Part shown: positions 1-11,842 of the stretch, in pieces
Numbering within the stretch: the stretch's first letter is position 1
How the letters are laid out: each line of letters begins with the position of its first letter
Assembly (NCBI GenBank): GCA_963978545.1
Contig: OZ021732.1
Span: forward strand, 59,806,714 to 59,870,713
DNA: 64,000 nucleotides
DNA from: Linyphia triangularis
Lineage: Eukaryota > Arthropoda > Arachnida > Araneae > Linyphiidae
Reading direction: 5' to 3'
The notes under the pieces: model-generated
The model's input: only the letters and a program-made list of their open reading frames with translations
Databases searched by the model: none
Told to the model about the DNA's origin: nothing
Position numbers and translations under genes: made by a program

Positions 1-568
1 AAACCTCTTGCTTGGGTAAACTCTTCACAACACAAATAAAGAGAAAGAATAAAAAAAAAAAAGGTCTTATCTATAACCGGAAGTGATACCTTGAATGATT
101 TGATGTTGCAGTCTTTTATTTATATTTTCATTATTGTTCTAAGAATAGCTTACATTTAAATTGTTTTTATATTCCTTTTTATTCTTTTTGTCTGAATTAA
201 TACAAAGAATATTATTCAATATACATTATTTTGACGGATAACTTTGGGTAATAATTCATTGTTTACTTTTCCAAATGCAGCTGTTATTTTGAGAAGTTAG
301 GTGATTTAAGTGAGGTAAACTTATCGTGTTAAAGTGTTCTTTTTATAAAGTATCCTTGGGTAATATTTTGTTTTGAATACTTAATATATTATTCGCATCC
401 TTTTTCATAGTTTACTTTTCCAAATGCTGCTGTTATAATTTCTTATGCAATTAATTTTCTATACAATACAAAGCATAACTTATGCAGTATTATGTTTTAA
501 AATATTATGCAATACAAAGTAAGTACATTATTATAAGTTGGTATGTTTATCGTGTTCTTGTCCAAGTG
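1..568. other. AT-rich 5' flank, no gene seen
   Basis: Strongly AT-rich sequence upstream of the retrotransposon pol segment. I see no gag, nucleocapsid zinc knuckle or protease motif here in any frame, and no copy of the 3' LTR found at 3570-4041. The only internal structure is the short direct repeat listed separately. Confidence 0.5.
242..442. repeat. Short diverged direct repeat
   Basis: The 17-mer TTTACTTTTCCAAATGC occurs at about 262 and again at 411. Both copies are followed by GCTGTTAT-like sequence and preceded by TTGGGTAATA-like sequence. The offset is about 149 bp with internal length differences. It is a two-copy local duplication of unknown origin. Confidence 0.5.
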
Positions 569-592
569 AAAAAAAAAAAAAAAAAAAAAAAA
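569..592. repeat. A24 homopolymer tract
   Basis: Uninterrupted run of 24 A just upstream of the recognisable pol sequence. It may mark the junction where the retrotransposon's 5' half is missing, but nothing proves that. Confidence 0.8.
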
Positions 593-624
593 CTTTTCAG
601 TAAAATTTCTGAAGACTTGTCCTA

Positions 625-948
625 ATGAGTCCTAATGAAGAGATAGAGTTGGCCCACATAAGAGACATCAGGATACAGAACGAATTGAAGCAAGTTATCT
701 CAACTTACAAGCCTGACAAAACTTTGTCAACAGACGTATCCATGCGAATCATCCTGAAAGACGACGTTCCAGTCTACCAACCTGCGAGACGATTATCGAG
801 TTCAGAAAAGTTAGAGGTCAATCAGCAAATCGACGAATGGCTAGAACAAGGAATCATCAGACCAAGCTCGTCAGACTACGCCAGTCCTATCGTACTAGTG
901 AAGAAAAAGACGGTTCAACCCGCCTCTGTGTGGATTATAGGAAATTGA
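625..948 (+). pseudogene. Ty3/gypsy pol, pre-RT segment (broken)
   Basis: About 107 codons whose second half matches the conserved region just before the RT fingers of Ty3/gypsy elements: a YQPARRLS-like stretch, then the QIDEWLEQGIIRPSSSDYASPIVLVKKK motif region near residues 67-95. This is the N-terminal edge of reverse transcriptase. The apparent start codon at 625 is just the first ATG in this frame and is not a supported initiation site, because pol of this class is normally made as part of a longer polyprotein. The frame is lost in the A-rich run at about 901-909, where the RT reading continues one frame back. A single missing base would explain it, by mutation or base-calling error. 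Confidence 0.8.
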
Positions 949-1961
949 ATAGAAAATTAGTCAAGGATAGATTTCCTTTACCTCTGATAGAAGATGTTCT
1001 CGACAAGCTACAAAATGCTCAAGTATATACTACACTCGACCTCAAGAATGGATTTTTTCATGTTGAAGTAGATGAAGAGAGCCGCAAGCTAACCTCTTTC
1101 ATCATCCCCGATGGACAATTTGAGTTCAACAAAGTTCCCTTTGGCTTAAGTACCAGTCCCAGTGTATTTCAAAGGTACGTGTACAACATCTTCCGAGATC
1201 TAATGAGAAAAGGCATCGTAATAATATATATGGATGATTTGGTAATTCCCTCAAAGGATGAAGAAGAAGGTCTAAGAAACTTACAGTCAGTACTAGAAGT
1301 TGCATCAAAATACGGCTTGGAGATAAAATGGAAGAAATGTCAATTCCTGCAACGGAAAATAGAATTTCTAGGACACATAGTGGAAAACGGTACAATACGA
1401 CCATCGTTGGCTAAAATGCAAGCAGTAAAGAAATTTCCCGTACCCACAACCGTGAAGCAAGTACAAAGCTTTCTTGGACTCACCGGCTATTTCCGCAAGT
1501 TCATACCAGAATACTCTAAAATAGCAAAGCCACTAAGCGACCTGACTAAGAAAGAAACTCCATTTGCATTCAATCTACCTCAAGTCGAAGCGTTCGAAAA
1601 ACTCAAGAAACTCCTTACAGAAAGTCCAGTCTTAAGTATCTTCCGGCAAGGTCAAAGGGCAGAATTACACACTGATGCCAGTTTACACGGCTATGGAGCT
1701 GTACTATTGCAAGAGTCCACCGACGGAAAGATGCATCCAGTCCAATACATGTCTAAGAAGACAACACCAGCTGAAATGAAATACAGCAGCTACGAGCTTG
1801 AAGTACTAGCTATTATAAACGCATTAAAGAAATTCCGCGTCTATCTTCTGGGAAACCATTTTAAAATAGTCACCGATTGTTCGGCATTCCAGAAGACTAT
1901 GGATAAAAAAAGATCTAGTTACTCGCATAGCCAGATGGGCATTATCCTTAGAAGAATTTGA
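837..1961 (+). pseudogene. Ty3/gypsy reverse transcriptase-RNase H (broken)
   Basis: This frame supports the polymerase and RNase H modules that copy element RNA into DNA. Visible RT landmarks are LDLKNGF with the first catalytic aspartate (about residue 68), the VPFGLSTSPS fingers/palm motif, the YMDD active site at nucleotides 1227-1238, and FLGHIV in the thumb region. RNase H follows with a TDAS aspartate (about residue 280), the YELE glutamate and a TDC aspartate, so three of its acidic residues are present. True homology starts near nucleotide 903, and upstream codons in this frame are out of phase. The frame is lost in the A7 run at 1905-1911, after which the C-terminal end of RNase H continues in the integrase frame. 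The catalytic residues look intact, so the copy is not ancient. Confidence 0.88.
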
Positions 1962-1992
1962 CTATCAGATCGAGCATCGACCTGGAGAGAGA

Positions 1993-3246
1993 ATGAAACA
2001 TGTAGATGCTCTGAGCAGAAACCCAGTATTTATAATTGAGAACGATACAATCACAGCTAGATTGCGCAAAGCTCAAGCAGAAGATGAAAACATCAGTACT
2101 TTGAAGGCAGTCCTCAACAACAAAGTGTCGTCAGAATTTTGTGAACGAAACGGAATCCTCTACAAATTCCTAAATGGTCGCGAATTAATTGTCGCTCCGA
2201 AGGACATGCAGACGGAATTAATCAAGCTCGCGCATGAGAAAGGACACTTTTCGACTTCTAAGACGGAAGACGTCATAAAACAGGAATTCTTCATTCCAAA
2301 TTTAAACGCCTTAGTCCGCAATGTCATCAACAACTGCGTCCCATGCATCTTAGCTAACAAGAAGAGCGGAAAGAAAGAAGGATTTCTAAATCCAATTCCG
2401 AAAGAAGATGTTCCCTTAAGTACGTATCACGTAGATTTTATTGGTCCAATGCCCTCTACCAACAAAAAATATCAGCACATATTGACTGTTGTTGACGCAT
2501 TTACCAAATTCACATGGCTGTATCCGGTGAAGTGTACTTCTGCGGAAGATTTAATAGACAAACTAAGGTTACAACAAAAAACTTTCGGGAATCCAAAAAG
2601 AATACTCACAGATCGAGGATCAGCATTTACTTCGAAAGCCTTCACCGATTTTTGCACTGAAGAAGGAATTCAACACTTGCAAATTGCTACCGGAGTACCT
2701 CGAGGAAACGGTCAAGTAGAAAGGATCCATCGCACTCTAATACCTGTCCTAACCAAGTTATCGTTAGACGACTCGACAAAATGGTACAAATATGTCGACC
2801 AACTACAACAAATACTCAACAGCACGACTAATAGAAGTACCAAGTGGACACCTTTTGAACTCTTAACAGGTGTTACCATGAGGAATAAGGACGACTTGAA
2901 AATACGAGATCTACTCATGGAAGAGATAGAAGATGAGCTTCAGGAGCAAAGGAACTCACTGCGGCAAGAAGCAAAGAGGAACATCCAAAAGATTCAAGCC
3001 GAAAACAAACGAACCTATAACAAGAAACGCAAGAAAGCTCCGAACTATAGGGAAGGGGATTTGGTGGCAATCCAGCGAACGCAGTTCGGTTCTGGGTTAA
3101 AACTAAGACCCAAATTCCTAGGACCCTATAAAATTACAAAAGTTAAACCCAAAGATAGGTATGACGTACAAAAAATAGGTAACCAGGAAGGGCCTAATAT
3201 AACTTCTACATCCGCTGATCTAATGAAATTTTATACTACTAAATAA
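1993..3246 (+). pseudogene. Ty3/gypsy integrase (C-terminal pol)
   Basis: Open frame of 417 codons; in-frame homology in fact begins upstream near 1912, so the ATG at 1993 is not a real start. The order is the end of RNase H and its linker (DALSRNP), then an HHCC zinc-binding N-terminal domain with both histidines in HEKGHF and both cysteines in NCVPC. The DDE core follows, with D in YHVDFIGP, D in ILTDRGSAF and E in GNGQVERIHR. The C-terminal DNA-binding module has REGDLVAI and the KFLGPYKI region (GPY/F-like). It would insert element cDNA into the host genome. The piece itself is uninterrupted to the TAA at 3244-3246, but the upstream frameshifts make the whole pol non-functional as written. 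Confidence 0.88.
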
Positions 3247-3569
3247 ATTAACTTAACATAAACACTCTTCGAAAATAATATGTAAACATTGTCCATAATT
3301 ATCTTTTGCCCAACGTCATTATTCTTCAGTTTATATGTCATTGTTTGATTTTCAATTTACCATGCAACTCCAGCCATAGCACAGGACCCAGCCACTGATG
3401 CAATTCCTACCATCTTCAAATAGACTTGATCCTGAACTTTTCGGACAATTACAAATGAACATTGTGATCTTCAAGTTTTATATTTTCTTTTACTTAAGTA
3501 TTATCACATGTCTTGCCCATTTCCATGTGTTTCATCGATGAGGTCATTGATCTACAGGATGGCCGAATC

Positions 3570-4041
3570 TGTAGGATTTTTATTATCCCATATCAATTGT
3601 TTACCGTACATTTCAATTTTCTCTTGTAAAGACAGATGGCACTGCAAGACGATGTTTCTTTTTTTTTTTTTTTTTTTGTTATTACGAATAAGTATTCGTA
3701 CTCCGCGATTTTATTTTTTTAAGCAGAAGCACACCGGATCCCATTCGGGAACAAACACGCTGAACTCTGTCCGTAAATTTTGGGTGCACTCAACCCACTT
3801 CGCTAATTAGGTAATGTACTAATTAAACACTTAATTTCGTCAACTTGTGCTGCCATTTGCCTAGTAGTATTTAATACTTTTCCCCCCTTTGTTTTGTCTA
3901 AAAGTGATTGTGATGTTTCGTCTAATAAATTTAATTGTACTTTCCGTTTCTGATTTGGAAGTTTATTTCTCTTTTATTTTATTTTTGCTTCCCTAAATAA
4001 ATCCCCTAGACATTTAAAAAACCGAACCACTAACCCCTACA
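3570..4041 (+). repeat. Probable 3' LTR of the Ty3/gypsy element
   Basis: The 472-bp segment begins TGTAGG, 323 bp after the integrase stop, and ends CCTACA, giving the TG...CA termini with a 6-bp inverted repeat typical of LTRs. The sequence just before it (CAGGATGGCCGAATC) matches, from memory, the 3' boundary of arthropod gypsy-like elements. It contains AATAAA-type signals near 3923 and 3995 and a T19 tract at 3659-3677. Without a 5' LTR in the window the boundary rests on these termini only. Confidence 0.6.
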
Positions 4042-6247
4042 TGTATTTACAAAATAAGATTGTAATGGTTACATTTCAAATGTGAATGAACACGTTTTAA
4101 TTTCATAACTGTTTCATAACTGTAATTAACATAATAACAAATACATATCATGATTTTGTATTGCTTACTGTATCATTGTTCGGTTCTGGTTGTTTTGAGC
4201 CTAGATATAAGAAGGATCTAAACAAGTTTTAATGATAAGCAGACCATTTTTATGAAATCAACGAATGATATCCTTCCTAACGGTCGGCAAACACAACATC
4301 AAAGACGGCAAGCTACTAGAACCCCAATAAGATAATGGGGTTTTAATTCACGTATTTTCAACCATTAAAATTTGTGATAGTTATTATATCTGTCGAGTTA
4401 ATTTCATAAAATAAGGAAATAATCGCATGGTTAAGCATACAGAAACGAGTTATGATTCTCCAAGATTTATTGTGTAGGATCAAACACTTTTAGTATTCAG
4501 ATGAAAGTATTTTGCTTATATAATACATACGTAGAACTTGCGTGCGTAAACTTAAAAGGTTAATTTCATGAACTAATATTGGCATCGTTGCCTGACCTTC
4601 GCAAACTTACGATATTTCTTTAGAATAATTCTCCCATCACTACAAAGACATGATATGAAATTTCAAGAACACATAACCAGTCAAAATCTTTCTTCAAAAC
4701 GCAAGCAATATTGCAGGTATAATAATAGAAAATAATCAAACTTAAAATATTGTGGTAACACTTGTTGAAAAAAAAAACAGAAAAGTTTTTAATTATTATT
4801 ATGTTTTTAATTTTAAGGTATAATGGATACTAAAATGAACTGAATTTAGTTAGTATTATTTTTGACGAATAAATCATTTGAGGTATCCAGCAATATTTAG
4901 CAAACAATTTATATATAAAAATTATATGGAGAACTAAAAAATTTACAGCCACTCTTAACCATTAGTAAAATAGCTTCTCTCTTTTGGATATTTTTAGCTA
5001 TCCCGGATGGAATGAATGCAGAGGATGGTAGTTATAAAGTTTTTCTTTAGCAACGTAAAGTGGATTCAAAACCAGTCCTACCCAAACGAGAGCACCTACA
5101 AGTCAAGAAAACAGTGTCCTTTCAATACCACCTATAGCTATGCATACTGATTCGCAAAGGGAGGAATTTTCTAGGCAAGCAAACACGCAATCAAATAAGG
5201 TTACGACTTTAGTTGGGTTTGAAAGAAGATCTCAGACCGCACAATTCGAATTTCCGGATGATCAGTAAGCATAAACATGCGCATTTATATGAAAAGCTCC
5301 GACATAAAAAGCTGTGTGGGGCTTTTACGGCGGCATAAAAACACCCTCAAGTAGCGTAAAACACAAAGAAGTAAGTACGTAGCTATTCCCCCAATAAAGT
5401 ATGGGTGTATGTTTATTTGGATTTTCGTTGGAAGTTAAACCGAAGAAACCTTCGTATCAAGAACATTCAATACGTTACTCATTCGGTTTTATTAGTAATA
5501 CAATGTTATACTTGTTCGGGAAATTATCATGCATGAAAGAAGGAATAAAATTCTTGTCCACTTTATTAGGTACTTTTAACAACAAAGTGGTTATTTCTTT
5601 TTGACATTCATCTTTTAATTTATAGTGAATGCTAATGTAATTAACACACAGTATAACGTACATACCACCAGATAAAATTTAGCACTCTATAGTAATTAGT
5701 ATCACTAAATATAAAAATTAACAGTTTTTTAATTATAAAAAAGTAAAAAAAAATCCAATAAGCCAATTATAACGCTAACGAGCATATTATATTAAATGGC
5801 AACAAAGTTTGCATTGTGGCCTTTAATACAAGAACGTTAAACCAAGCTCTAAACATTTCAACTAGGCACTTGTTTATGAAGCTCTAATTTTTAATCGAAT
5901 TGCCGTAGTAGGTACATTGAATACACTTGCCGGTATTAATTCATCAGAAAGTTGTTTAGTTGATCTCATCAAATAAATTGATGAAATGATTTCTTATTAA
6001 TAAAAAATTTTAATAATAATATGGGATACTTGGCTTTAAGTTACATTTTATTGATTTATTCTTCTGAAACAAAATTAAATAAAATGAACTTAAAAACGTC
6101 CAGTAATTGCTGAACACTTGATATGAGGCAGCATGATTCGTGAGAAGAGTTTTAAAGCAGAATGTAAAACTTAGATAGCTTAAATATTTCTTTAAATTGA
6201 ATTCAAATGAAACGGAAAAAAAGCTAATCAACCAAGACCTCAATTGG
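4042..6247. other. AT-rich intergenic DNA
   Basis: No gene recognised, apart from the coding-like island around 4999-5370 listed separately. A small hairpin (AACCCCA 4320-4326 pairing with TGGGGTT 4336-4342) is the only other compact structure seen. Confidence 0.5.
4999..5370 (+). other. Coding-like island (possible decayed exon or retrocopy)
   Basis: Composition becomes GC-richer and one frame stays open from 5059 to the TAA at 5266-5268, about 69 codons, giving a Ser/Thr/Gln/Pro-rich peptide. There is no in-frame ATG near the beginning of that frame, and a TAA closes it immediately upstream. A second frame is open from about 5010 to 5140 except for one TAG. The island ends with a strong splice-donor-like GAA|GTAAGT (GT at 5371-5372). 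I do not recognise a protein family. It may be a degraded exon, a retroposed copy or chance. Confidence 0.2.
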
Positions 6248-6445
6248 CTGACACAATTACACACGAGAGTATGTTGCTTGTTGGTGCGTCATTGACCTAT
6301 CTTTATGCACATTAAGGTCGGGACATAAACTAAACGTGGATTCCGAACCACAAAGAACATCCATGTCTAACCTGGGATTCGAACCCGGTAACTTTGGTTT
6401 GCGAGGCCAAAGTGCTAACCACATCGCCATCAGGCGGGCCGTGAG
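6248..6445 (-). mobile_element. tRNA-derived SINE-like copy
   Basis: On the minus strand the segment starts with a tRNA-like head: an A-box-like TGGCGATGTGGTTAGC (complement of 6414-6429), then a B box GGGTTCGAATCCC (complement of 6374-6386), with spacing as in an internal pol III promoter. The 5' and 3' ends of the head do not pair as an acceptor stem, so it is not a working tRNA gene. An unrelated body of about 110 bp follows, containing CTCTCGTGT and ending near TTGGTTG. The CTCTCGTGT motif recurs in the copy at 25506, suggesting a shared family. Confidence 0.5.
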
Positions 6446-6479
6446 AGTACGATCTTTTTTATGGTAGAATTGAAACATT

Positions 6480-9400
6480 TCTACTGAGAGAGGAAAGAGG
6501 ATATCACGAAAATACTTTATGTAAGTTGAGACATATTTGCCATTTTAAATATTTTTATGTGGTTACTCTTAAAAAGAGTCTACCCTAATATATCAACCGA
6601 ACAAGTACATTGAATTATTTTCTAAATTATTTGTATTTCAAAAATTATTTAGGATACACATATCTCTATTACGTTTTCTTTTGACTTTCATCCGTAAAAT
6701 TGATGCTTTGAAATTAGTTACTTTTTGTTTAAATATAGAAATTTATCAATCCGTCTAACCTCATACCTCTGATTTCAACTTGATAATATGTCCCGCTTTA
6801 TTTCAAGTATCTCGACTGCAAATCCAGTGAACAGCAATTCATTCAGCTGTTCACTTATCTTTCCATTCCATCAGGCGAGATAAATTATTCCAACGCAAAT
6901 TTAAGTACCCAGAGACTAGAGTATAAATTAGTGAACTTTTAACGGCTAGGAACTCAAAACGATGCGGGAACGCTTTTTTCAGTCCCACAGTTCGAATCGA
7001 GAACCAATAAAGCAACATCTATTCCGGAAACAAAGAGTTCAAAGCACAATGCTGATTGTTTATTCAGTTTACTTTTATCTCTCCCTTTTTCAGGCCCTAA
7101 ACCTATTTAGATACTAGAGACGCTGAGTAATCTTTCCTTTTAGGACATTTTTATTCGGTTGGACTAATTGCAGGCTTGCCTCTTGGGAAAATCTACCTCA
7201 TTAGAGCGCCTCCCGTGTTGAGCTGGCACCTAGATCTTCTATTAAAACCGACCCGATATCTTTATTGCCGCATACAACGAGTAATTTTTTGTTGCAAAAA
7301 AAGAGAAAAACATCAACAGTGTTGCCATAACAAGCAATGCTATTTAATGAGAGGAGGGACGTGCTTGGAAGTTGTAATAAAATTTGAGGAGATAAGCCTT
7401 CTGAAAGTTTTGTGTGATTTGAATAGTGGGTGAAATGAAGGTGGGATTTTAAATTAAGATGCAAACTTTAAAGGTAAATTTAGTCAGGAAGGTGCTTAGA
7501 GGTTGTTACAAAGGAAGCTGTTAAGTCTGGGGTAGGGGTCTTTGTTGTGAAGGTTGTTTCTAATTAGTTTTATGGATTGGAGGCTTAGTCTGGGAAATGC
7601 ACTACAAACTTTTAACTACGTTATAATTGGATTTTTGAGAAAAATGTAGCCATTATGCAAACAAGTGGTTAATGACTGCTTTATTTTTCTTAATTTTAAA
7701 CCCAACATAATTGCGCAATTTTTTTTAGCATAGGCGTTAAAATATTGTAGAAAATTCGTACTGTGTTCTCACTTTTTTATGTATACAGTAAAATATACTT
7801 CCCAGAATTAATTTATCATCTTAAAATATTAATAAACGAAACTATCCTGTTTTATGTATAATGTTATCTGTAACCATAACTATACAAGTAGCAACATCAA
7901 TAAACAATGACGTCAAAAGTAAAACATTTAAAATTCCATTTGCCTTAATATTTCTTAGAATTATTATTGAATTCTTTGAAAGCTATGCTGAACTCGAAAA
8001 TAAAATAACAGTAACACACAGTTTGTTCTGTCTTATAATTTTATCCTTTGAGATAATTAAAAAAAAAAATTAAAATTACTTAAAATGAATGAATATTGAA
8101 TTATCGAATGCAAGTGCAGTCTTACAAGAAAAAAGCTAGTGAAATGACTTTATTGTAGTTATTATATTTCAGTAGCCGCAGTACATCTAAACCCTATGTG
8201 CTCAAGTAAATATGGGGGAAAACTATATCAGATAATCGGTACTTTGAGTTCCACAGAGTCTCTTCATTTCCTGCATTCATAGACTATGGCTTATCGAGGA
8301 TTTTGATGTAAAGGTTATATAGTATATCATTGTGTCCTAATATTTTAAACGACATACCCCCCTCCCCCCTTCCCATCAACTTACTTATCTCGACAAACTC
8401 TACCCAAGCCTCTAAATAGACCGGCTTCTTGAACTATCCTATAACTATAAAAACAAGAGACAAGTAAAACTAATGAAAACATTGCTCATCAATTAGTTTT
8501 CAATCACACACATGCACACGTAATGACTTTGTAACACTTCATATCTCTTCTAGTGTTTCATTGAATCATATTTTCTTCCTTTATTCATATAGAAAAGTTA
8601 ACACACTGTTATCTCATAATTCTTTCTTATTATAAACACATCTTGTCGAAAAATAATTCGATATTTAGTTCCCATATTTATATATCTAAACATTTCAGGA
8701 AAACAACTTAACTAATTATATTTTTGTGAAATAATGTTCTCTGTGATCCGCAAATTAATACACAGACTAAACTCTCTTTTCATACTGGACAACTTTAATT
8801 AACTCAAAAAGGCGCATTTTACATTTAATGCAAAGTGTAAGAAAATTAGCTATCACAGAGTAAACATGAAAGACTTGATCACTGGAATTAATTATTGGTT
8901 AGGTCTCTATCCGAAATGTCCTTATGGACCTTACATAAATGAAGAAAATTTCAGAAATTCTGATTATGATCCATTTAAAATGTAACTAGACAACGCTTTC
9001 TTTTATGAGAATATATGTAAGTTCTTCTTTCTTAGGAAATTGATAATTATCTGGAACGTAATTCATTCTAATCACAAAATTTACACATTTACATTCTGTA
9101 GGTACTAAACGTATAGGGATTTCGTAACTCTTTTCTTACACTCATCCAATTGTGCAGGAGATTCAAGAAAAGTCGTATCTCGAAGCGAATCATCATTTCA
9201 GTATGTAAGGCAAATCGCATTATCATTATGGCAGGTTTCCACCGAAAGGAAAATCAGAAAACTTTGGAAGGGAAGCGAGAGTTTTCAGTAAAAAAAAGTC
9301 ATTCACAGATAAAAGGAAGGACGGAAACTTATGACAGGGAAATATCCGGCGGAAGTAAAAGTAATGCACAATTTTCCTCGAATAATTTATTCTGAGATCC

Positions 9401-10344
9401 GGAAAGAGTTCGCGGGAATCGTTTGATGAATGATTGTTTTTGACAAACGTAACTGGATTTCAGAAGTGTCCTTTTGTCGGTTCAAAACGAAGGGGGGGGG
9501 GGGTCACCATTTGGATGGATATAATGCAATATTTGTGTAATATAAGCACGCCGAAATGAATACCGGTGAGAATAAAGAATTATATATTTCATACTATTCA
9601 ATGCTTGGAAATAGACAAGAGAAAATTTATGAATTATTTCTTAAAACTTATAAAGAATGTGCAGTGTACATTCATTAAGTAGGTGCATTGTACATCATTT
9701 CATATATAATGTTCAAGCATACGTACTTGAAAAAAAAATTAATTATATTGTTTTATTTTGCAAAAAGTAAGTTTGTAAAAACATTCTGCATTATGAAAGT
9801 AAACATACACAAAAATTATATTCTCATGTGGGTTCTTATAAGCAGATAGTAAATAGTCAAATAGATATGTATGACGTTAGACGTCTTTATCTATAGTGTG
9901 CTTTTAAAACTACCCACCTATGAACATCCACTATTCCAACAAAACTTTTCTCATAACAACACACCGCAACAAGATCGTATATGAACAAAATTTCTTAATT
10001 TTAATTTGGTACGACCCCCATCATCGACTTGGGGCAGATATTGTGACGAATTGTTTAAAGTATTCATTTAAATATTGGCTTGATGAAAATCTTATGCGAA
10101 GAAATCTTCACAATTGCACACTCCCTAACTTTACTTTTCTTTCCTAACAATGTTTCTTGAATTAGCTAAAGTTAAATAATTCTATGTATTAAAAATTTCA
10201 TTGTTTCTCACTCTTTAGTGAACGAATGCAAAAATAGGTTACTTTAAATTGTAATGTTCAAGTGTTAATTGGAACTTGAAAAACTGTTACATTAACAGGT
10301 TTTGTTGAAAATAATTAAATTTCAGAGATTGTTTTTACTTATAA
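6480..10344. other. AT-rich intergenic DNA
   Basis: No convincing gene or transposon protein is seen in either strand. A mildly GC-richer patch at about 6940-7260 and a G12 run at 9492-9503 are present. Short open frames here have no recognisable motif. Confidence 0.5.
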
Positions 10345-11006
10345 CTTATACTAAAATATTTTCTACACATAACAATTAAATTTATATTTTTCTAAGATGA
10401 AATTCATGTACAAAACCTTTCTAAGATTCATTTAGAGTAAATACAATTTTTTATTAAATAAAACTTATATTTTTTAAGTTAATAAGTACTACCACTGTTA
10501 TGTTTAAACTGTTCGATGATAGTAGTTTTAAGACGTAAACTTAAACACTTAAAAGCAATTTTCTTCACAAAACAATTTAATTTGTATTATAATAACATGA
10601 CATTCATGTACAACACCCTTCAGCGATTCTTTTAGAATAAATATTATTATTATTTATTATGAAATAAAACATATATTTTTAACTTATAAATACACTGTAA
10701 TGTTTAAACAGTTCAATGGTAATAGTTTTAAGACGTATAGTATAACACTAAAACGCAATTTCCTACATATAATAATTCAATTTCCATTATATTAACATGA
10801 AATTCATGTGCAACACTTTTTTGAATTTCATTTAGAGTAATTATTATTTTTTATTATAAATAAAACTTATATTTTTGACTGATAAGTACACTGTAATGTT
10901 TAAACAGTTCCAATGTAATAGATTTAGAAAGTATAATTCAATACTAAAACGTAATTTTCTGCATGTAACAATTTAATCTCTATTATAATAACATAAAATG
11001 CATGTG
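10345..11006. repeat. ~200-bp satellite-like tandem repeat (left part)
   Basis: Diverged head-to-tail units can be anchored on ATTCATGTA/G at 10402, 10602, 10802 and a variant at 10999, giving periods of 200, 200 and 197 bp. Each unit also carries ATAAAAC..TATATTTTT, AATGTTTAAACAGTTC and GTTTTAAGACGTA-like blocks in the same order. The array stops abruptly at the left end of the CAGT element at 11007 and resumes after its right end at 13378. Confidence 0.8.
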
Positions 11007-11501
11007 CAGTACGCAAAAAAAAAAAAAAATCCGAACGATGACTATATCTTTTATTCTAATTGATGAAATAACAAAAATCAAGTACCGTTGTAAATTGTGG
11101 AAGGTCTTTATTAATCGTATATAATTTTTTTTATCATGATGGGTCATCTACATATTAAAACTAAACCAAACTTTAAAAAGTGCAATGGCAACCCCATAAT
11201 ATCATACCATATTTAGATTTAGAATCCCGAAAAAAGTCTAATTACCAAATTTCATAACTTTCCAATGAATGATTAGAAATTTAAACGATATCAAAAAAAT
11301 GATAAATTAATTATTTTAAAAAGAAAATTTGCTTTTTTGGCCATAAATTCTTATATAGTTAATATATTTTAGCAATTTTTACATCAAAGGATAGTTTGTT
11401 TAAGGTCAAACTTAAATAACATGCAACTTTTGTATTAAATTGTATTTTAATAATTAATTATTAATTAATAAAAAAAAATTAAAAAAATTTAAATTCAAAC
11501 A

Positions 11502-11724
<223 letters not shown>

Positions 11725-11842
11725 CCTACATTTTGTAATGAACTCGCCTGGATGACGTGGAAGGCACGTGATCAGGTGGAAGTGGTATTTAACTGCTGAT
11801 GGAGAGTCTGAAGAATCATTCTTTCATTTACTTCTGTGTGTA

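Larger units (their letters stand above)
625..4041 (+). mobile_element. 5'-truncated Ty3/gypsy LTR retrotransposon
   Basis: The segment carries pol in Ty3/gypsy order: pre-RT region, reverse transcriptase, RNase H, then an integrase with an HHCC zinc finger and a DDE core. It is followed by 323 bp of non-coding sequence and a probable 3' LTR. RT and RNase H before integrase separates Ty3/gypsy from Ty1/copia. No gag, protease or 5' LTR is visible upstream, so the copy is 5'-truncated or its first half has decayed. Two frame changes, both at A-rich runs, break pol into three pieces. No env-like reading frame follows the integrase. Confidence 0.88.

Noticed and set aside
3508..3810. 100-codon plus-strand frame after the integrase
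   Set aside because: It crosses the LTR boundary and a T19 tract and shows no env or other motif.
6365..6440. Functional tRNA gene on the minus strand
   Set aside because: The acceptor ends do not pair; it reads better as the head of a SINE-like copy.
10345..11006. CRISPR-like array
   Set aside because: The 200-bp units are contiguous and diverged, without short identical repeats and unique spacers, and the sequence is eukaryotic in character.
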